From Taeniopygia guttata (taxonomy: Eukaryota; Chordata; Aves; Passeriformes; Estrildidae): a stretch of 64,000 bases of DNA. The stretch covers positions 12,210,001-12,274,000 of the forward strand of contig NC_133027.1 in the NCBI RefSeq assembly GCF_048771995.1. The letters are read 5' to 3'. A model generated the notes under the pieces. It had not been told where the DNA came from. It ran no database searches and was given only the letters and a program-made list of their open reading frames with translations. The translations under genes and the position numbers were made by a program. This document shows positions 1 to 11,684 of the stretch, in pieces (position 1 is the first letter of the stretch; the number at the start of each line of letters is the position of its first letter).

Positions 1-1390
1 GCCACAGGGAGGTCCAGACTTGATTTTCTCCTATCAAGACACCTGGAAGCAGGTGAGGCACCAACTAGTAATAATGGGAAATAAATCTAAAGAGGAAGAG
101 ACTGTTTTGGCTACATGGAAAGCTTTGTTAAGATATAAGGGAATTAATACTTCAGACTATACCCTTCGTAGTATATTGCTGTGGGCTAGATCATAGGATT
201 TTGCCACTGATCCTGACACAGCATTTAGTGTTAAAACTTGGAAAAAAGTCAGGGACAGGCTGTGGGAAGTCATCTGAGCAGGAGATAAAACTTGTCAATC
301 TAGTTGTTACTTGGAGATCGCTTTTTGAGGCATTAAAGGAATGGAAAACAGCGGGAACAAGCAGAGTACAACGTGGATGAAGATTTGGGGTTGATAAACG
401 AGTCTGATGGGAGGGATGAGTCAGATGGGGCCTTTGATGGGGAACTTGTTGAATACATCCTTGAAGAAGGTGCAGGTGCCCATGGAAGTTACCAGGCAGG
501 CTACCAAAGCTTCCAGGAAAGTTGCCAGAGCTTCTGGGCTGGATGCTGAAGCTTTTGGGAAAGCTGCTAAGGTTTCTGGGCAGACTGCCAAAGTACCTCC
601 TTATCAGACTCCTAAGCCTCTTTATCTCACACCTGCACAGCAGCTTGCAGCGGTCCCCGTATACACTACACCACTGCGCCAGTTAGCTGAAATGTCTTTA
701 GCAGAGAGACAAACCCAGCTGTCTGCCCCCTGCTCCCCTCTGACACTGTTGAGGCAGGATGGGAATGAATAGACTTTGTTCAGAAGGCTGAGACTATAAC
801 TCTGATTTATTTCAAAATACATCGCTCTTTTATACAGAGCTTCGTGCAGACCAACTCTATTGGTCCTGAAGTGAAAACCTCTCACTCTATTGGTGTGCAG
901 TGAATGACATACAGTAGGAGAACCCAATTATAAACAATGTGAACTACAAGAGAGATAAAGAACCTATTTACATTCTTTCTCAACACTTTCTCAAGCTTCT
1001 ACCTGGTTAGAAACTTTATGTTTTCTCTTTGACTGAATCTAAGACCTACACCCCTCCACTCTAGCCCAGCCATTTGCCCCCCGCCCCCTTCTGAGCTGCA
1101 TGAACAGTTTGCAAGGTCGTATCCTCCATTGCTGGACAGTGACAGCAAATCAAGTGAAGAGTCACCCGCAGTAACGCCTGAGTTGGGGCAGGGAACTGTT
1201 GACAGTTCACCTTCTAATAGATCCAGCCCTGCTGCCCCACGGACTTTGCCTCTGTGTCAAGTAACTGTGCTTCCATGAGAGCCTCAGAAGTTTCGGGAAT
1301 TTGTTAGGAAGAAAGCAGCTGAAGAAAAAAAATGGGGACCTAATAGAAAGATTAGGTGCCCCAAAAGTACCTCAGGAGCAGAGTGTTAAC
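1..1390 (+). pseudogene. Class II (beta-like) ERV gag remnant, cut by window edge and by a nested LTR
   Basis: A retroviral matrix-like reading starts at the ATG at 74 (Met-Gly-Asn, a myristoylation-type start) and runs with in-frame stops (about 196 and 278) into the open block 407-772, which is rich in Ala, Lys and Pro. After the nested LTR a Ser/Pro-rich reading resumes at about 1090-1280. The matrix part has the 'basic-Trp-basic-basic-Val' pattern (about 235-255) that resembles betaretroviral MA. Inferred: the 5' part of a decayed class II provirus. No capsid, zinc knuckle or pol follows. The assignment rests on pattern resemblance only. Confidence 0.55.
741..1050 (-). mobile_element. Solo LTR nested in the gag remnant, 6-bp target-site duplication
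   Basis: A 310-bp block with TG at 741 and CA at 1049-1050 is flanked by perfect direct repeats cccctc (735-740 and 1051-1056). Read on the minus strand it has two CCAAT boxes, a TATA box (tataaaag, about 828-835) and an AATAAA signal (about 816-821) in LTR order. A 6-bp duplication is typical of alpha/beta-type ERVs. Removing the LTR and one duplication would rejoin the gag reading around it. Confidence 0.75.
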
Positions 1391-2154
1391 ACAAATGTTG
1401 CCTGTATACTGTATATATTCGATAGCCAATAAAAATAAAAGGTACGTATGAAATAAAAGGTATGTATGAAAGATGCATTGAATCAGTTATATATCACTGA
1501 TACTTTCTGAAAGACTAAATGTGGTCTGCATTAATTCTGAAGTTCATCAGCTGCCTACATTTTTCAATTCTTAAAATGTAAAATTGTACTGCTTTCAAAA
1601 GTAAGAACCTTCCTTAAACTGCTAAGTAAAAAGTTGTTTGCAACATATTACTTCAAACAAGAAGTGTTTCTCAAATATTTTACAAAACTTAGTGAAACTA
1701 TTCTCTTCTTGCAAAATTTCACATTTCTGTACAGACCCAAGCCAATTGTGCTTAAGCAATCATAATTACTCGCACTATTACTGTGTTCTTCTACACTACA
1801 AAGTACATATTATTTAATGTCAGTAACTTCATTTTATAAGCTAAATTAAAAGTTTAAGACTTTCCATTAGGAATCAAAGTGTATCTGACAGTATTTCAGA
1901 GATTAAAATGTGTGAAAATACCACAAATACATGAAATTGCATTCCTATACAGCATGTAAACATAGTAAAATATCATGATCATGACAGTTACATTTTTCCA
2001 CTCTAATCTTTTTCTGAAGATTTGCATGTGTACCAGGTAACTGGGCTGGGCTTGGTGTATCCCTGGAGGGCCCCAGGAGCTCTGCTCCCAGTCAGCTGAA
2101 TGTTGCCACAAGGGTACCAGCCCTGGGTAGGAGCCAGTACAGGGCCCCTCCTGC
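1391..2154. other. AT-rich intergenic sequence, no gene seen
   Basis: No retroviral motif, splice-flanked open block or recognisable repeat was found here. Several AATAAA-like strings are present (about 1429 onward), as expected by chance in AT-rich sequence. Confidence 0.4.
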
Positions 2155-2725
2155 AGGAGAAGGGATCAGGCCCTGCTTGGTAACTTTCATTTTGGCCACT
2201 TTTGTGAACAGGTGAGAAAGGTCAAAATGAAACCTCTCCCAGCTATTTGCCTCTCCTTTATCTTTTTAGGTGCCAGAACTCTGTGTCACACATGGCCTGG
2301 GTGTGTGCTGAGCAATGCAGCCCCCACAAAGCCTTTGGTTTCCCACAAGTTGCCATGCCTTGTTCCCAGGTGTGCCCAGCTCTGGCAGGAGAAAGAGCCT
2401 GCAGCGCCGTGCCCTGCCCAGCCGGGGCTCTCTGGCACAGAGCAGCAGCAGCGCCAGCACCTCTCAATCCGCTCTTTCCTTATCTTCTCCTGGGACACAG
2501 AAGCCTCTGGAAATCAGCACCACCAGTCGTGTTCCCAGCTCGGAGCAGCTCCTGCTGGCAGACAGATCCTGCCAGTTCGACCGCTTCTGGAGGGGCAGAG
2601 GTGCAGACTAACATGAACAGGAGTCCTGGGAATGTCCAATAAATATACAAAAATGTGGGAGTATTTGTTAGGAATTATTACAGCTGTTAAACCAATACTG
2701 CCTTCTCTCCTGGCTCTGTGAATGC
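2155..2725 (+). repeat. Duplicated segment D1, copy a (partner at 13745-14319)
   Basis: This block is nearly the same as 13745-14319. In both copies a donor-like site (gaacag|gtgaga or gtaaga, about 2211) is followed 58 bp later by an acceptor (ctttatctttttag, about 2269), then a GC-rich stretch open in more than one frame, ending at an AATAAA (2638-2643). This looks like the 3' end of a transcribed unit, but the short intron-like gap and multiple open frames leave the coding status unresolved. I do not recognise the product. The partner copy lies about 1 kb upstream of the kinase gene. Confidence 0.7.
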
Positions 2726-4334
2726 CTTGGGCCCTTCTCTGACCCCAGCAGTTACCCCTATCTGCGTTCCCTGATTGCTGTCACTTGCATCTCAAAGCAG
2801 GGTTTTGTGGACTCCAAGTTCCAGCTTTCAGGCTGGAGCATCACCATGTTGTTCCTCATGAGTGACTGTCCTGTCTTCATGTCACTGTGCTTGGAGCAAC
2901 TACATTTGCTAAGAAGTAGGGCATAGAAAATCAGAGAATAAAAATGGCTTGGAAACTCTTTGGTGGGAACTGGATATTAGAGTTTTCAGTTCCTTTCTTT
3001 TGAAGAAATAGCTTCATTTTCTGAATGGAGGATGAAGCGTGTTTAGCAGGGCTTTGAGGAGTGGTTTTTGCGCTTAAAACCGATTCCTGATCTCCGATCT
3101 AGAAGAAAACATGGTCACCCTCTGAAAAGTTAAATCTTGGAGATGATGACATTAATGAGTAGGAAAAGTGATGCTTATAATTTCAAAGATGTTGATTGCC
3201 CCAAGCATCTAGTCAAGCATTTCTTGTCAACTGTCCTGCTGTTCAGTCTCGTGCCCACAGAGGATTCGCATTAGGACAACGTGCAGCTTCCCAGATTCCA
3301 TAGTCTGAGTTTGGCCGGCTGCTCTCTCCACTGCACTTTGTGGGCTCATGCACTGGTGCTGGGGGTTGATGCTGGCTAAACATACGTGCACCCACAAAAA
3401 AAAAAAAAATCGCTCGCTCCTGGGCTTGGCCGCAGCTGCTGGCGGCGCTGGGATGAGCCCCGGCAGCACGGCCCGGCGGCCCTGCTGGGAAAGAGCCCCC
3501 GACCCGCCGGGAAGGGGCCCTGCTGCCCCGCAGCACCCCTCGGAGGGCAGAGAGAAAGCCAGCTTCTTTTCCTCTCTTTTTTCCTCTGTTAAAAGTGTTG
3601 TCCTAGAGGCGGCACCAGCTTTTCTAATTGGCTTAGCCGCGCGCCTGCTCTCAGAGGCACTCAGTGGTTGCTTTTGCCTGGCACAGGGAAAGCTTATGGC
3701 AGAAATGCCTCACTTTCCCGGCTGGCTTCTTTCCTCCTCTCCAAAAATTGACCCATGCAAAACCAACAAAACTGGCCACTGGTGCTCCTGGGGCTGGGGA
3801 ACCTGGAGGCTTAAAGAATACTTGAAAAACTCGTGTGGGGCCCTTCAAAAACCTCATGTGGCTTCATATCCAGACACACAGCTAAAGCCCAGATATTTCT
3901 CCATTCTTTTTCTTTTTAACTGAGAAAGGAAGTCACAGGTGATGGGGTCTCTATTCCACATCTATTGGAATAGATAGCTATATCTTTTAAATGCTGCAGG
4001 ACTTAAGATTGTCAAATCAGCACTTCTCTGAGTATTCATTTTGCAAAACTCAGTTCTGGATAATAGTTGTAGACTAAAACAATACCATTCCTCTGTATAA
4101 ATTAAATCCTATATTAAGGAAATGAGCAACCTAAGAGCTATGTACAAAATAAACTAACATGCATTGTTGAAATTAAATATGTTACTGTTACTCCTGCTCT
4201 CTGAAATACCTTTGAAATAAATTTAACAAGACCCTTAGAACATATTTGTGGGTGTACAAGTCAAGTTTCAGAAAAATTAAATCCTATCAATGAAAATTCT
4301 GTAAAGCAATGAAAAACTAATGTCCTTGTGTGTC
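2726..4334. other. Intergenic; short GC-rich, CpG-containing patch at about 3410-3560
   Basis: Mostly unremarkable sequence. A 14-base A tract at about 3395 is followed by a GC-rich patch with several CpGs (about 3410-3560 and 3640-3650). It could be a small CpG-island-like or repeat-derived piece. No gene is supportable. Confidence 0.35.
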
Positions 4335-4578
4335 TCAAGCTGCGTTAAGGGAAATATAGGTTGGCTATTAGGAAAAAGGTTTTTACAGAAAGGGTGATAA
4401 AGTTCTGGAATGGTCTGCCCAGAAAGGTGGTGGAGTCACCATCCCTGGATGTTTAAAAAAAGACTGGATGTAACACTCAGTGCTATGGTTTAGTTGAGGT
4501 GTTAGGGCATGGGTTGGACTCAATGATCTTGAAGGTCTCTTCCAACCTAGTCATTCTGTGAATTCTGTGAATTCTGTG
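4335..4578 (+). mobile_element. CR1 LINE, 3' end fragment
   Basis: The sequence follows the avian CR1 3' end: an ORF2-tail region with 'ttggctattaggaaaaagg', then 'tggtctgcccag', 'tggagtcaccatccctgga', 'ggttggactcaatgatctt' and 'ggtctcttccaacc'. It ends in three copies of the short tail repeat attctgtga/g. A short terminal microsatellite instead of poly(A) is a CR1 hallmark. The element is heavily 5'-truncated, as is usual. Confidence 0.9.
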
Positions 4579-5084
4579 CATTTTTCTTATAACCTTGGGA
4601 TTTTACTCCTTAAAAATTGATAAGTTTCTATATCAGTCTATTTGCAAAGTAACTGTTTAACCCAAGAAATTTGGATACATTTCCCCTTTGGTTACAAATA
4701 AAGCATTTGCACCTTCAAGGCATATCCAGGGATGCACAGGTGACACTGCACTCATTGTCTCAAACAAGGTGAGTGCAAACAAAGAAATTCCTGTAATTAC
4801 CTTCCCATGCATAATTTTTAACCTTTCTGTAATCTCAAATGACCTCATTTCTGTGATTATTGCATCTGCACACTTAGCTGCAAAAACCCAACATTAAAAG
4901 CCATGGTCATATTTTGGTTCCAAAATAAGAAAACATGCAAATTAGTATTTCAGTAATAGCACTGGCAGACCTTTTAGGTTTAATCCAATTCCTGCTATAT
5001 TCAGAAACCTGCTATTGACTTCAACAGAGTTGGCATGGATGCTTAACCATGAATAAATACAGAAGGTAGAAATCAAGAAATAGA
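4579..5084. other. Intergenic, no gene seen
   Basis: Unremarkable AT-rich sequence between the CR1 tail and the first recognisable retroviral RNase H codons. Confidence 0.35.
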
Positions 5085-5567
5085 AAAAAGAAATCAAGCT
5101 ATGCAGTAATAAATGGCAAAAAAGAAGAGATAGTAGAATCAAGACCCCTAAATGACAGATGGTCAGCACCAGCTTACGAATTATATGCAGTATTAAAAGC
5201 TTTACAGAAATTAGAAAGAAAAAAGAGAATGATCTTCACAGATTCAAAATATGCATTCAGGGTAGTACACACTTTCAGAAAGATTTAGGAAAAACGAAGA
5301 TTACTCAATACTCAGGGACAAAGACTAGTGCATGAAGAAATAATCAGGCAAATCTTAAAAGCCATCAGGGTGCCAGAGGCAATTACCATAGTCCACGTGA
5401 AAGGACACCAAACAAGAATACAGCTCAAGACCCAAAGGAACAATTTAGCAGATAAAGAAGCCAAAAGCACAGCTTTACTAAAAGTAAGTACCCCAGAGAT
5501 TGGGGAGGAGGATGTCCAGAAATATCCCCCACACCCTTCCCCAAAAGCAATTGAAAGATGCAAATAA
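5085..5567 (+). pseudogene. ERV pol fragment: RNase H domain
   Basis: Gamma-type RNase H sequence begins at about 5085 (Gly-Tyr-Ala-Val). An Ala-Tyr-Glu-Leu block at about 5172 carries the second catalytic acid, and Phe-Thr-Asp-Ser at about 5236 the third; the strand with the first Asp is missing. A stop falls near 5288, and the reading reopens at 5328-5567, where a His-Val-Lys-Gly-His block (about 5395) and Asn-x-x-Ala-Asp (about 5443) match the C-terminal part of the domain. Truncated and interrupted. Confidence 0.8.
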
Positions 5568-5603
5568 AAAAAAAGAGGCCGACTAGAAAGAAGTAAGTAG
5601 AAA

Positions 5604-6590
5604 TTGCCAGACAGGAGAGAGCTGTTATCTAAAAACTATACCAGAAAAATCCTGGGGAGATTACACCAACAGACACACTGGGGAGCCCAAGCCCTGGCAG
5701 AGCAATTCCTGAGATTCTTCAAGTATAAGGGGATTTATGAATTAGCAAAACAAGAGGTACAAAGGTGTATGATTTGTCAAAAAGTTAATTGGGCAAAAAC
5801 CCAGTATGTGGTATTGGGAAGTCGCCCAGTAGCATACCGGCTTTTTGAAAGAATTCAGGTAGATTTCACTGATCTGCCTAAAGTGGAGAGATATAAATTC
5901 CTATTGGTAATAGTAGACAAACTAACCCACTGTGTAGAAGCCCTTCCAAGCTCTCGGGCTATGGCTCAAACAATATCGAGGTTTCTACTAGAAGAAATCC
6001 TACCCCGATATAAGTTAGTAAGATACATAGATTCAGACCAAGGGACATTCTTCACCTCTGAAATCATTAGGCAAGTAGCAAACACTCTAGGGATCCAGTG
6101 GGAGTACCACATCCCATAACATTCTCAGAGCTCCAGACAAGTTGAAAGAATGAATCAAACATTAAAAGCCCAATTAGCAAAATTAATTTTGGAAGCAAAA
6201 ATGTCCCGGGTAAAATGTCCTTTTGAAGCTTCCCAGATGCCACATTTCCTGCTAAATGTTCCAGACCATGTCTCATTCTGAGACTGGGCTATCTCCCTTT
6301 GAAGTGCTGTACGAGGTGCCATACGAGCATAGAATACCAGTGGGGCACCCCAGGATAGAGGATGGACAGATACAGCTGTTGCTCATAGCCATAAGCAAGA
6401 ATCTTCAGGAAGTGTGGAAGCAAGGAATAATAACACAAAGTAGCCCTTTGGGTTTTTTCATACATAAAGTACAGCCCAATGAAAAAGTACTCATAAAGAC
6501 CTAGAAAGAGACCACCCTGTCACCTCAATGGGAAGTCCCCTTTCTTGTCCTCGTAACTACAGGCACAGCAGTACGAATGGCAGAAAAGAG
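5604..6590 (+). pseudogene. ERV integrase, broken
   Basis: Residues 20-60 of the block starting at 5604 hold the His-His-Cys-Cys zinc site (HQQTHWG, later CMIC). The catalytic core shows Val-Asp-Phe-Thr-Asp (about 5861) and Ser-Asp-Gln-Gly (about 6033). A stop occurs at 6117-6119, just before the region expected to carry the catalytic Glu. The reading continues in a shifted frame to about 6580, where a Trp-Glu-Val-Pro-Phe block matches the C-terminal domain of gammaretroviral integrases. Not functional as it stands. Confidence 0.85.
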
Positions 6591-6889
6591 TTAGACACAC
6601 ACATCTTGAGTGAAAAAATCGAGCTCTGGGAAGGGACGCCACAGTAGAAAGTCACCTCTCCCCCTAGCGACCTGCAGATAACCTTGCAACAGCCAAGTAA
6701 ATGACTAATAAGAACCTGATGAAGTGCACTGAACCTAATTGTAAATGTTATCCATTTGTGCATTTCATATGCAAGTATTGTAACAAAGTTTAGATCATGC
6801 ACTGTAAAAAGAGATATTAGCCAAAAAATTTATGCAATAAGTACTTAGAAGAGGAACTGTGCCTAACTAACCGTGTCTTAGGGCTCGCC

Positions 6890-9336
6890 ACTAAGCTAAG
6901 AATAATTGAAGTAAATTCTGAAATTTAGTTTCACTTGTTCCAAAACAGGCTGAGGGGAAAATTACGACCAAAAGCTCAAATCATTACTGTTGAGTACTGG
7001 AAATTAAACAAAGTACTCTGCAGCTCAGATACTGTTAAACTATCCAAATAGGGCATCTTTAAACAGAGGCACGCAGCTCAGTCCTAGCATGAAATCACAG
7101 AAGACTATTCTTACTGCCGAGAAGATGGCTTAACCCGCTGCTAGTAGCAACCCAGTAGATGCAAACAAAAGCAGAAGAATATTGATAGTAGGAGTAATCC
7201 TGATGTACCCGAGTCTAGCAATGTACCTCAAGACTAGTACACACATAAATAACTTGCCCACCACAGAAGTGCAGAGCCCCGGCAATGGGTGCAGACAAAG
7301 CATACAGACTGTCCAGAAAAGACAAGGAGAATCAGAAGCTCCAATATTCCCAGCCCCAAGGAACTGCAGCAAGGGTAAAATAAACAAACATTGTTCCATA
7401 AACAGCACTCAGCAGGGGGTACGTGGATTAAAAAAAAGATGAAGTGTTATTTACAAGGAGCAACCCCTAAAAATGGGCAGTCAGAGCACAAAATACATAA
7501 GAAGAATGCTGAACAAATATCTGTCTCAGCCTGTGACAAATATAACTGCACAGCATGGATTGGGGGAAAAATAGAGTCATTATTTGTAGCTTATTTTCAG
7601 GCGAACCCACTGTGTTATAATAATAATCTATTGAATATGTGTGTGATAAGAAGAAAGACATACTAAGTCAGAGGAATTTAAAATATGAGACCAAATTATC
7701 CCTCAGAAATGAACCAGTTATCCTTAACCTTTTAGAAGATCAAGATGACAGAGTTTGTCTGCAATATGACAGGATATTCTGCTCCTCAAAGAATAAAGAA
7801 AGAGTAGACCCAAAGAGTAAAATAAAACAAATAACACAAGAACTAAAAAGACACGAGAAGATAGAAAAGAAAAGGTTGAGAACCCTAAGTGAACAATATG
7901 AACACCTAGAGAGACAATACACCAATTAGAGTTTACCTGCCTCAGACCAAAACCTGTTTGTAGATCTGATGCAAAAAATTGCAACAAAATTAAGACTATC
8001 CAATTGCTAAATTTGCAGAGGGCTCAAATCCACTGAAAACTAGCATTAGAAAAGGAAAAGTTTAGCCCCAGAGCAACTCCTAAAATAACTCAGAAACCTG
8101 AGGGATAAGTTTTAGACAAGAGAGTAATTAGAATGTTCTACCTTAGCAAGGAGGGAAAAGAGTATACTAAAATAGTAAGGTACACTCCATGTATATCCAC
8201 TTTGACGGTAAACTCCTCCAACAAAAACAAGATCTGGCAGCCAGAAAGCTCTTCAGGGTACTAGAGCCGGGAAAAAGGGGCCAAGTGCAAATAGACTAAT
8301 AAAATTGGACTCTACTAGAACAAAAGCCCTAGAGCTAATCCTTACCAATCCTTACGTAAATTAAGAAGACTCTAGAATGAGCCCAAAACCACAAAGGTTA
8401 AATAAAAAGCCCCCAATAGTTGATATTAAATTTGCAGGAAGAAAGCGTACAGTGAACAACCTCAGTGGTAGAAAGGGTCGCGCACAATAAGATTGATAAG
8501 GCCTGTTTTCTTTACCCTGCCCCACTCAGAATGCAACTCACTAGGGGATCCCTTATATAAAACCTTAAGTAAAAAGAAAAAGGATTTGAAAAATAAATTC
8601 CCTATCTTTGATAAAGATCAGGCCTAGAGAGAGGAGGAGTGGCCTGCAGAAAGAATAATAGAGTATTAGTCCCACGACATAGGCCCAAGATGGGAGTTGG
8701 AGGTATAAGACCCCAATTTATCTATTAAACTGACTAATGAAGCTCCAAGCAGTAGTAGAAATTGTCTCAAAGCACACCTCAGATGTCCTCGAGTAACTAT
8801 CTAAACAACACTCCCAAATAAGAGCCTTTGTATATCAAAACAAGATGGCCCTAGACTGTTTACTAGCCAAAGAAGAGAGAGTTTGTGAGAAATTTAATAA
8901 AACAAAATGTTGTCTAGAGATCGATAATTATTGAAAAACCTAGTGAACGAAATTAAACAAGTAGCACATGTCCCAGTACAAAAATAGAACTCTATACTCC
9001 AATCATCCTAGTGGGTCCATTTGTTTAATAGAGCTTAGTAAAAAAAAATATATATTATTTATATTGTGTTCAATAGCTAGAATCCTATTCCTGCCCTGCT
9101 TAATACCCTGCTTTATTAAGTTAATATACTCAGTAGTGCAGGGTATGCAGGTAGCTGCCATGCCCACAGACCCAGAATGTACTACAGGGAAATTAAATCA
9201 AGTGTCTAAAATCACAAAATTAGAAGAAGAAAATCCACACAGTAGAACAACAGATCCTTTAGCCAGATTCAAAGAGCAAATAAAGGGAGAAGGGGACGTT
9301 TACAAGCTTTACCAAGAAATTCCAAAAGAAGAGTAG
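6890..9336 (+). pseudogene. ERV env, heavily decayed; transmembrane subunit recognisable
   Basis: The surface-subunit region (about 6890-8600) has only short open pieces. At 8839-8931 an immunosuppressive-domain-like stretch (Gln-Asn-x-x-Ala-Leu-Asp) is followed by Cys, seven residues, Cys-Cys. Canonical gamma-type env has six residues at that position. Stops follow at 8932, and the reading shifts frame. The block 8968-9336 holds a hydrophobic anchor (residues about 28-64, with Leu-Pro-Cys-Leu-Ile-Pro-Cys) and a cytoplasmic tail. Identification is solid for the 3' part and weak for the surface part. Confidence 0.7.
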
Positions 9337-9470
9337 AGTAATGAGACCAAAGAGAACTAAGAGTTTTTAAGGACTAAACTAGTTAAATTATAAGAACAGT
9401 TTCACAAGATCAAAAGAAAATCCACTAAATACAAAGCTTTTTAGAAAAGCACGAATTAATGTATTAATTT

Positions 9471-9484
9471 AAAAGGGGAAGGAT
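9471..9484 (+). other. Polypurine tract of the class I ERV
   Basis: The purine run aaaaggggaagga lies directly before the LTR 5' TG, the position expected for the plus-strand primer. Confidence 0.7.
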
Positions 9485-10135
9485 TGTTATATGTAATATG
9501 AGTAATTTGTGCCTATAAAGTAAAATATTGATGTAATGTTTAGTATTACTAAGAAATATTTGTATAAAACATGTGAGTCTGAGCCAAGAGATTACCTCAC
9601 ATATGTTGAGACCACCCCTGACAAAAAGGAGGAAAACTTAATTTACAAACAAATACGGATAGCTTACCCAGAGATAAATTGTTTCTCAAAGTGATCCTAG
9701 TAACTCCCAAGCAATGATCCTCTCAATAACTACCCAAGATTGAGATTGCTAGAGTCACCAGAGAAATACATCTCAATGCCAAGTTCCAGTAACTCAGTCA
9801 GGGGTGTACAGCACTCTCCAGACACCATTTTGTTCTCACCAACACAGAGAAAAGAAATTCTATAAATATGTAAGACTCTAAATAGGAAAAAAAGCCTGAT
9901 CACTGAAACTCTGCCTCAAGCAAAATAAACTGTATAAAAAGCGCTTAAGAGAGACAGTCTTGTGTGAAACATAAAGGACCCTATGCTGTAGCAGTCAGAC
10001 CTGTGTCTCATCCAGTGCTGATCCCGGGCTCAGCACTGTCCTTTTTATTGTAGCTAGCTCAGACTCAATTTGATCACTAAATAAAACCTGGTTTTATTAC
10101 TTTTAATTTAGCTAGATCAATTTTTACTTATAACA
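9485..10135 (+). mobile_element. 3' LTR of the class I ERV
   Basis: A 651-bp block begins tgttata and ends tataaca, a perfect 7-bp terminal inverted repeat with TG...CA ends. Inside are a TATA box (tgtataaaaagcg, about 9931) and AATAAA (about 10080), leaving a short R-U5. No 5' LTR was found for comparison. Confidence 0.85.
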
Positions 10136-11684
10136 GTTCTTTAACTGAAGTTCTGCCACTTGTCATCATTTTAAAAGTAAAAAGTCGTCTTATTAAATCA
10201 CTAACAAAATTACTAACTTTTAACAAGGGGAGAAGGGTGTATTGCTTGCGCTGTTATTTGTGTCTAAAATTTTTGTGCACTAGATATTAATAAAAGTTTG
10301 TTTTTAAAGTATAAATACAAAAATTCTCCCCCAGCCAAGCTGATGGCCCTGATCAAGCCATGAACCTGGCTGGTAAAGAAAAATACATTAGGAAACCTAG
10401 ATGCTCCATTGAGATAAATGAAAAAAGCCTCATGAAACGCGGAGAAAAATCAAAACCCCATAATTCCAATAAAGATTTGTAGGGAACGGTATGTTTATTC
10501 ACAGCGCTGTGGACGCATGTCGGGACACATTGCCCTTCAATGGACATGCGCACCCCTGAGAACTCCCAATCCTTTTTTATTACCCTAATTTCCATATGCA
10601 TAGAATTTCACAATAGGTTCATGCATATTCATTATGCTGATTTTGCGTTACACTTAGCTCTAGTTACACTTGTACTCAGTTTTTGTCAGAAAGTACAGAA
10701 AGAACACCTGGGTCATTCTGCCCTGTCTGTTACAAGGACTGAGGAGTCTTTCTTATCTCTTCCTTAGCTGGGACAACTTTGCTAGTGCTGTAGTTATTAG
10801 ACTAAACAACATATTTCACGTATGCTAGCAAGCTCAAAGTGGTACATTTCACCTAAATCCAAATGGATTTTTACTTTGTTAAATTTTCACTCTCACTCAT
10901 CCGGAAGAATTTTTTTTTTCAAGTCCTCATAGTGAAAAAGAGATCCACTCAGTGCTCAAAAACTATGTTTGTCCTTATTTTTCTTATTATACAAAGAAGA
11001 AGGGGGTAAAAGGGGTTGGGTTGAGGGTACACCCCCCTCTTTGAGTCTTAAGTAAATAATATAACGGTATAATAACCCTATGATATTCAGCTGCCTAAAA
11101 TACCCTTCAGTGGACAGTGGAAAGCATAGACAAACATCCTGAAGTCTACCTACTTCATGGACAGTTTATATAAGAACTTGATTTATTTACAAACTATTTC
11201 TCATGCTTACAAACTTTTTCTTGCTTACAAATTGTTTTTTCTGTTTACAGATTGTTTTCTGGGTGTTGGGTTTTTCTTCAAGGCATAAATGGGTTACAGG
11301 CTGTTTTTAATAGTTAGACTTTTCTATAAGGGTTAAATCAGTTAAAGTTTGAATGGTTTTTGTTTTTTAAAGATAAGTTCTAACATATAAGCATTGTGCC
11401 TGTGGCCTGAGTTCCCTCATAAAAGATCCTGAACATGAATACTGCAGTTTCCATGGACATTTGGCCCATGCTGTCTTCTGTTTTCCTGTTTGCAAAGGGC
11501 CCTTATAGATGGAAGACAGAGAACAAATTACAAATTTTATTAAACCAGGAAGGGTGAGATGTTACCAAATATCATAGATGAGCTTGCTACCAAGCTCCAG
11601 GATTGACTGACCGGGGCTTCTCCCACTCAGATCTCTTATGAAGCTGCAGGCATTTCACTGCCCCGAGGAGAGAAAGGCCAAGGG
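10136..11684. other. Intergenic, AT-rich, no gene seen
   Basis: No open block with splice sites or retroviral motif is convincing. A run of T-rich near-repeats ('tttacaaa ctatttctc', 'ttacaaactttttc') lies at about 11185-11250. Confidence 0.35.

Larger units (their letters stand above)
5085..10135 (+). mobile_element. 5'-truncated gammaretrovirus-like (class I) ERV
   Basis: In order: the C-terminal part of pol (RNase H, integrase), a decayed env, a polypurine tract and a 651-bp 3' LTR. No LTR, gag, protease or reverse transcriptase was found upstream, so the 5' half is missing; the break is near 5085. Integrase motifs and the env transmembrane tail point to the gamma-like group. Scattered stops and frameshifts indicate an old, non-functional copy. 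Confidence 0.85.
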
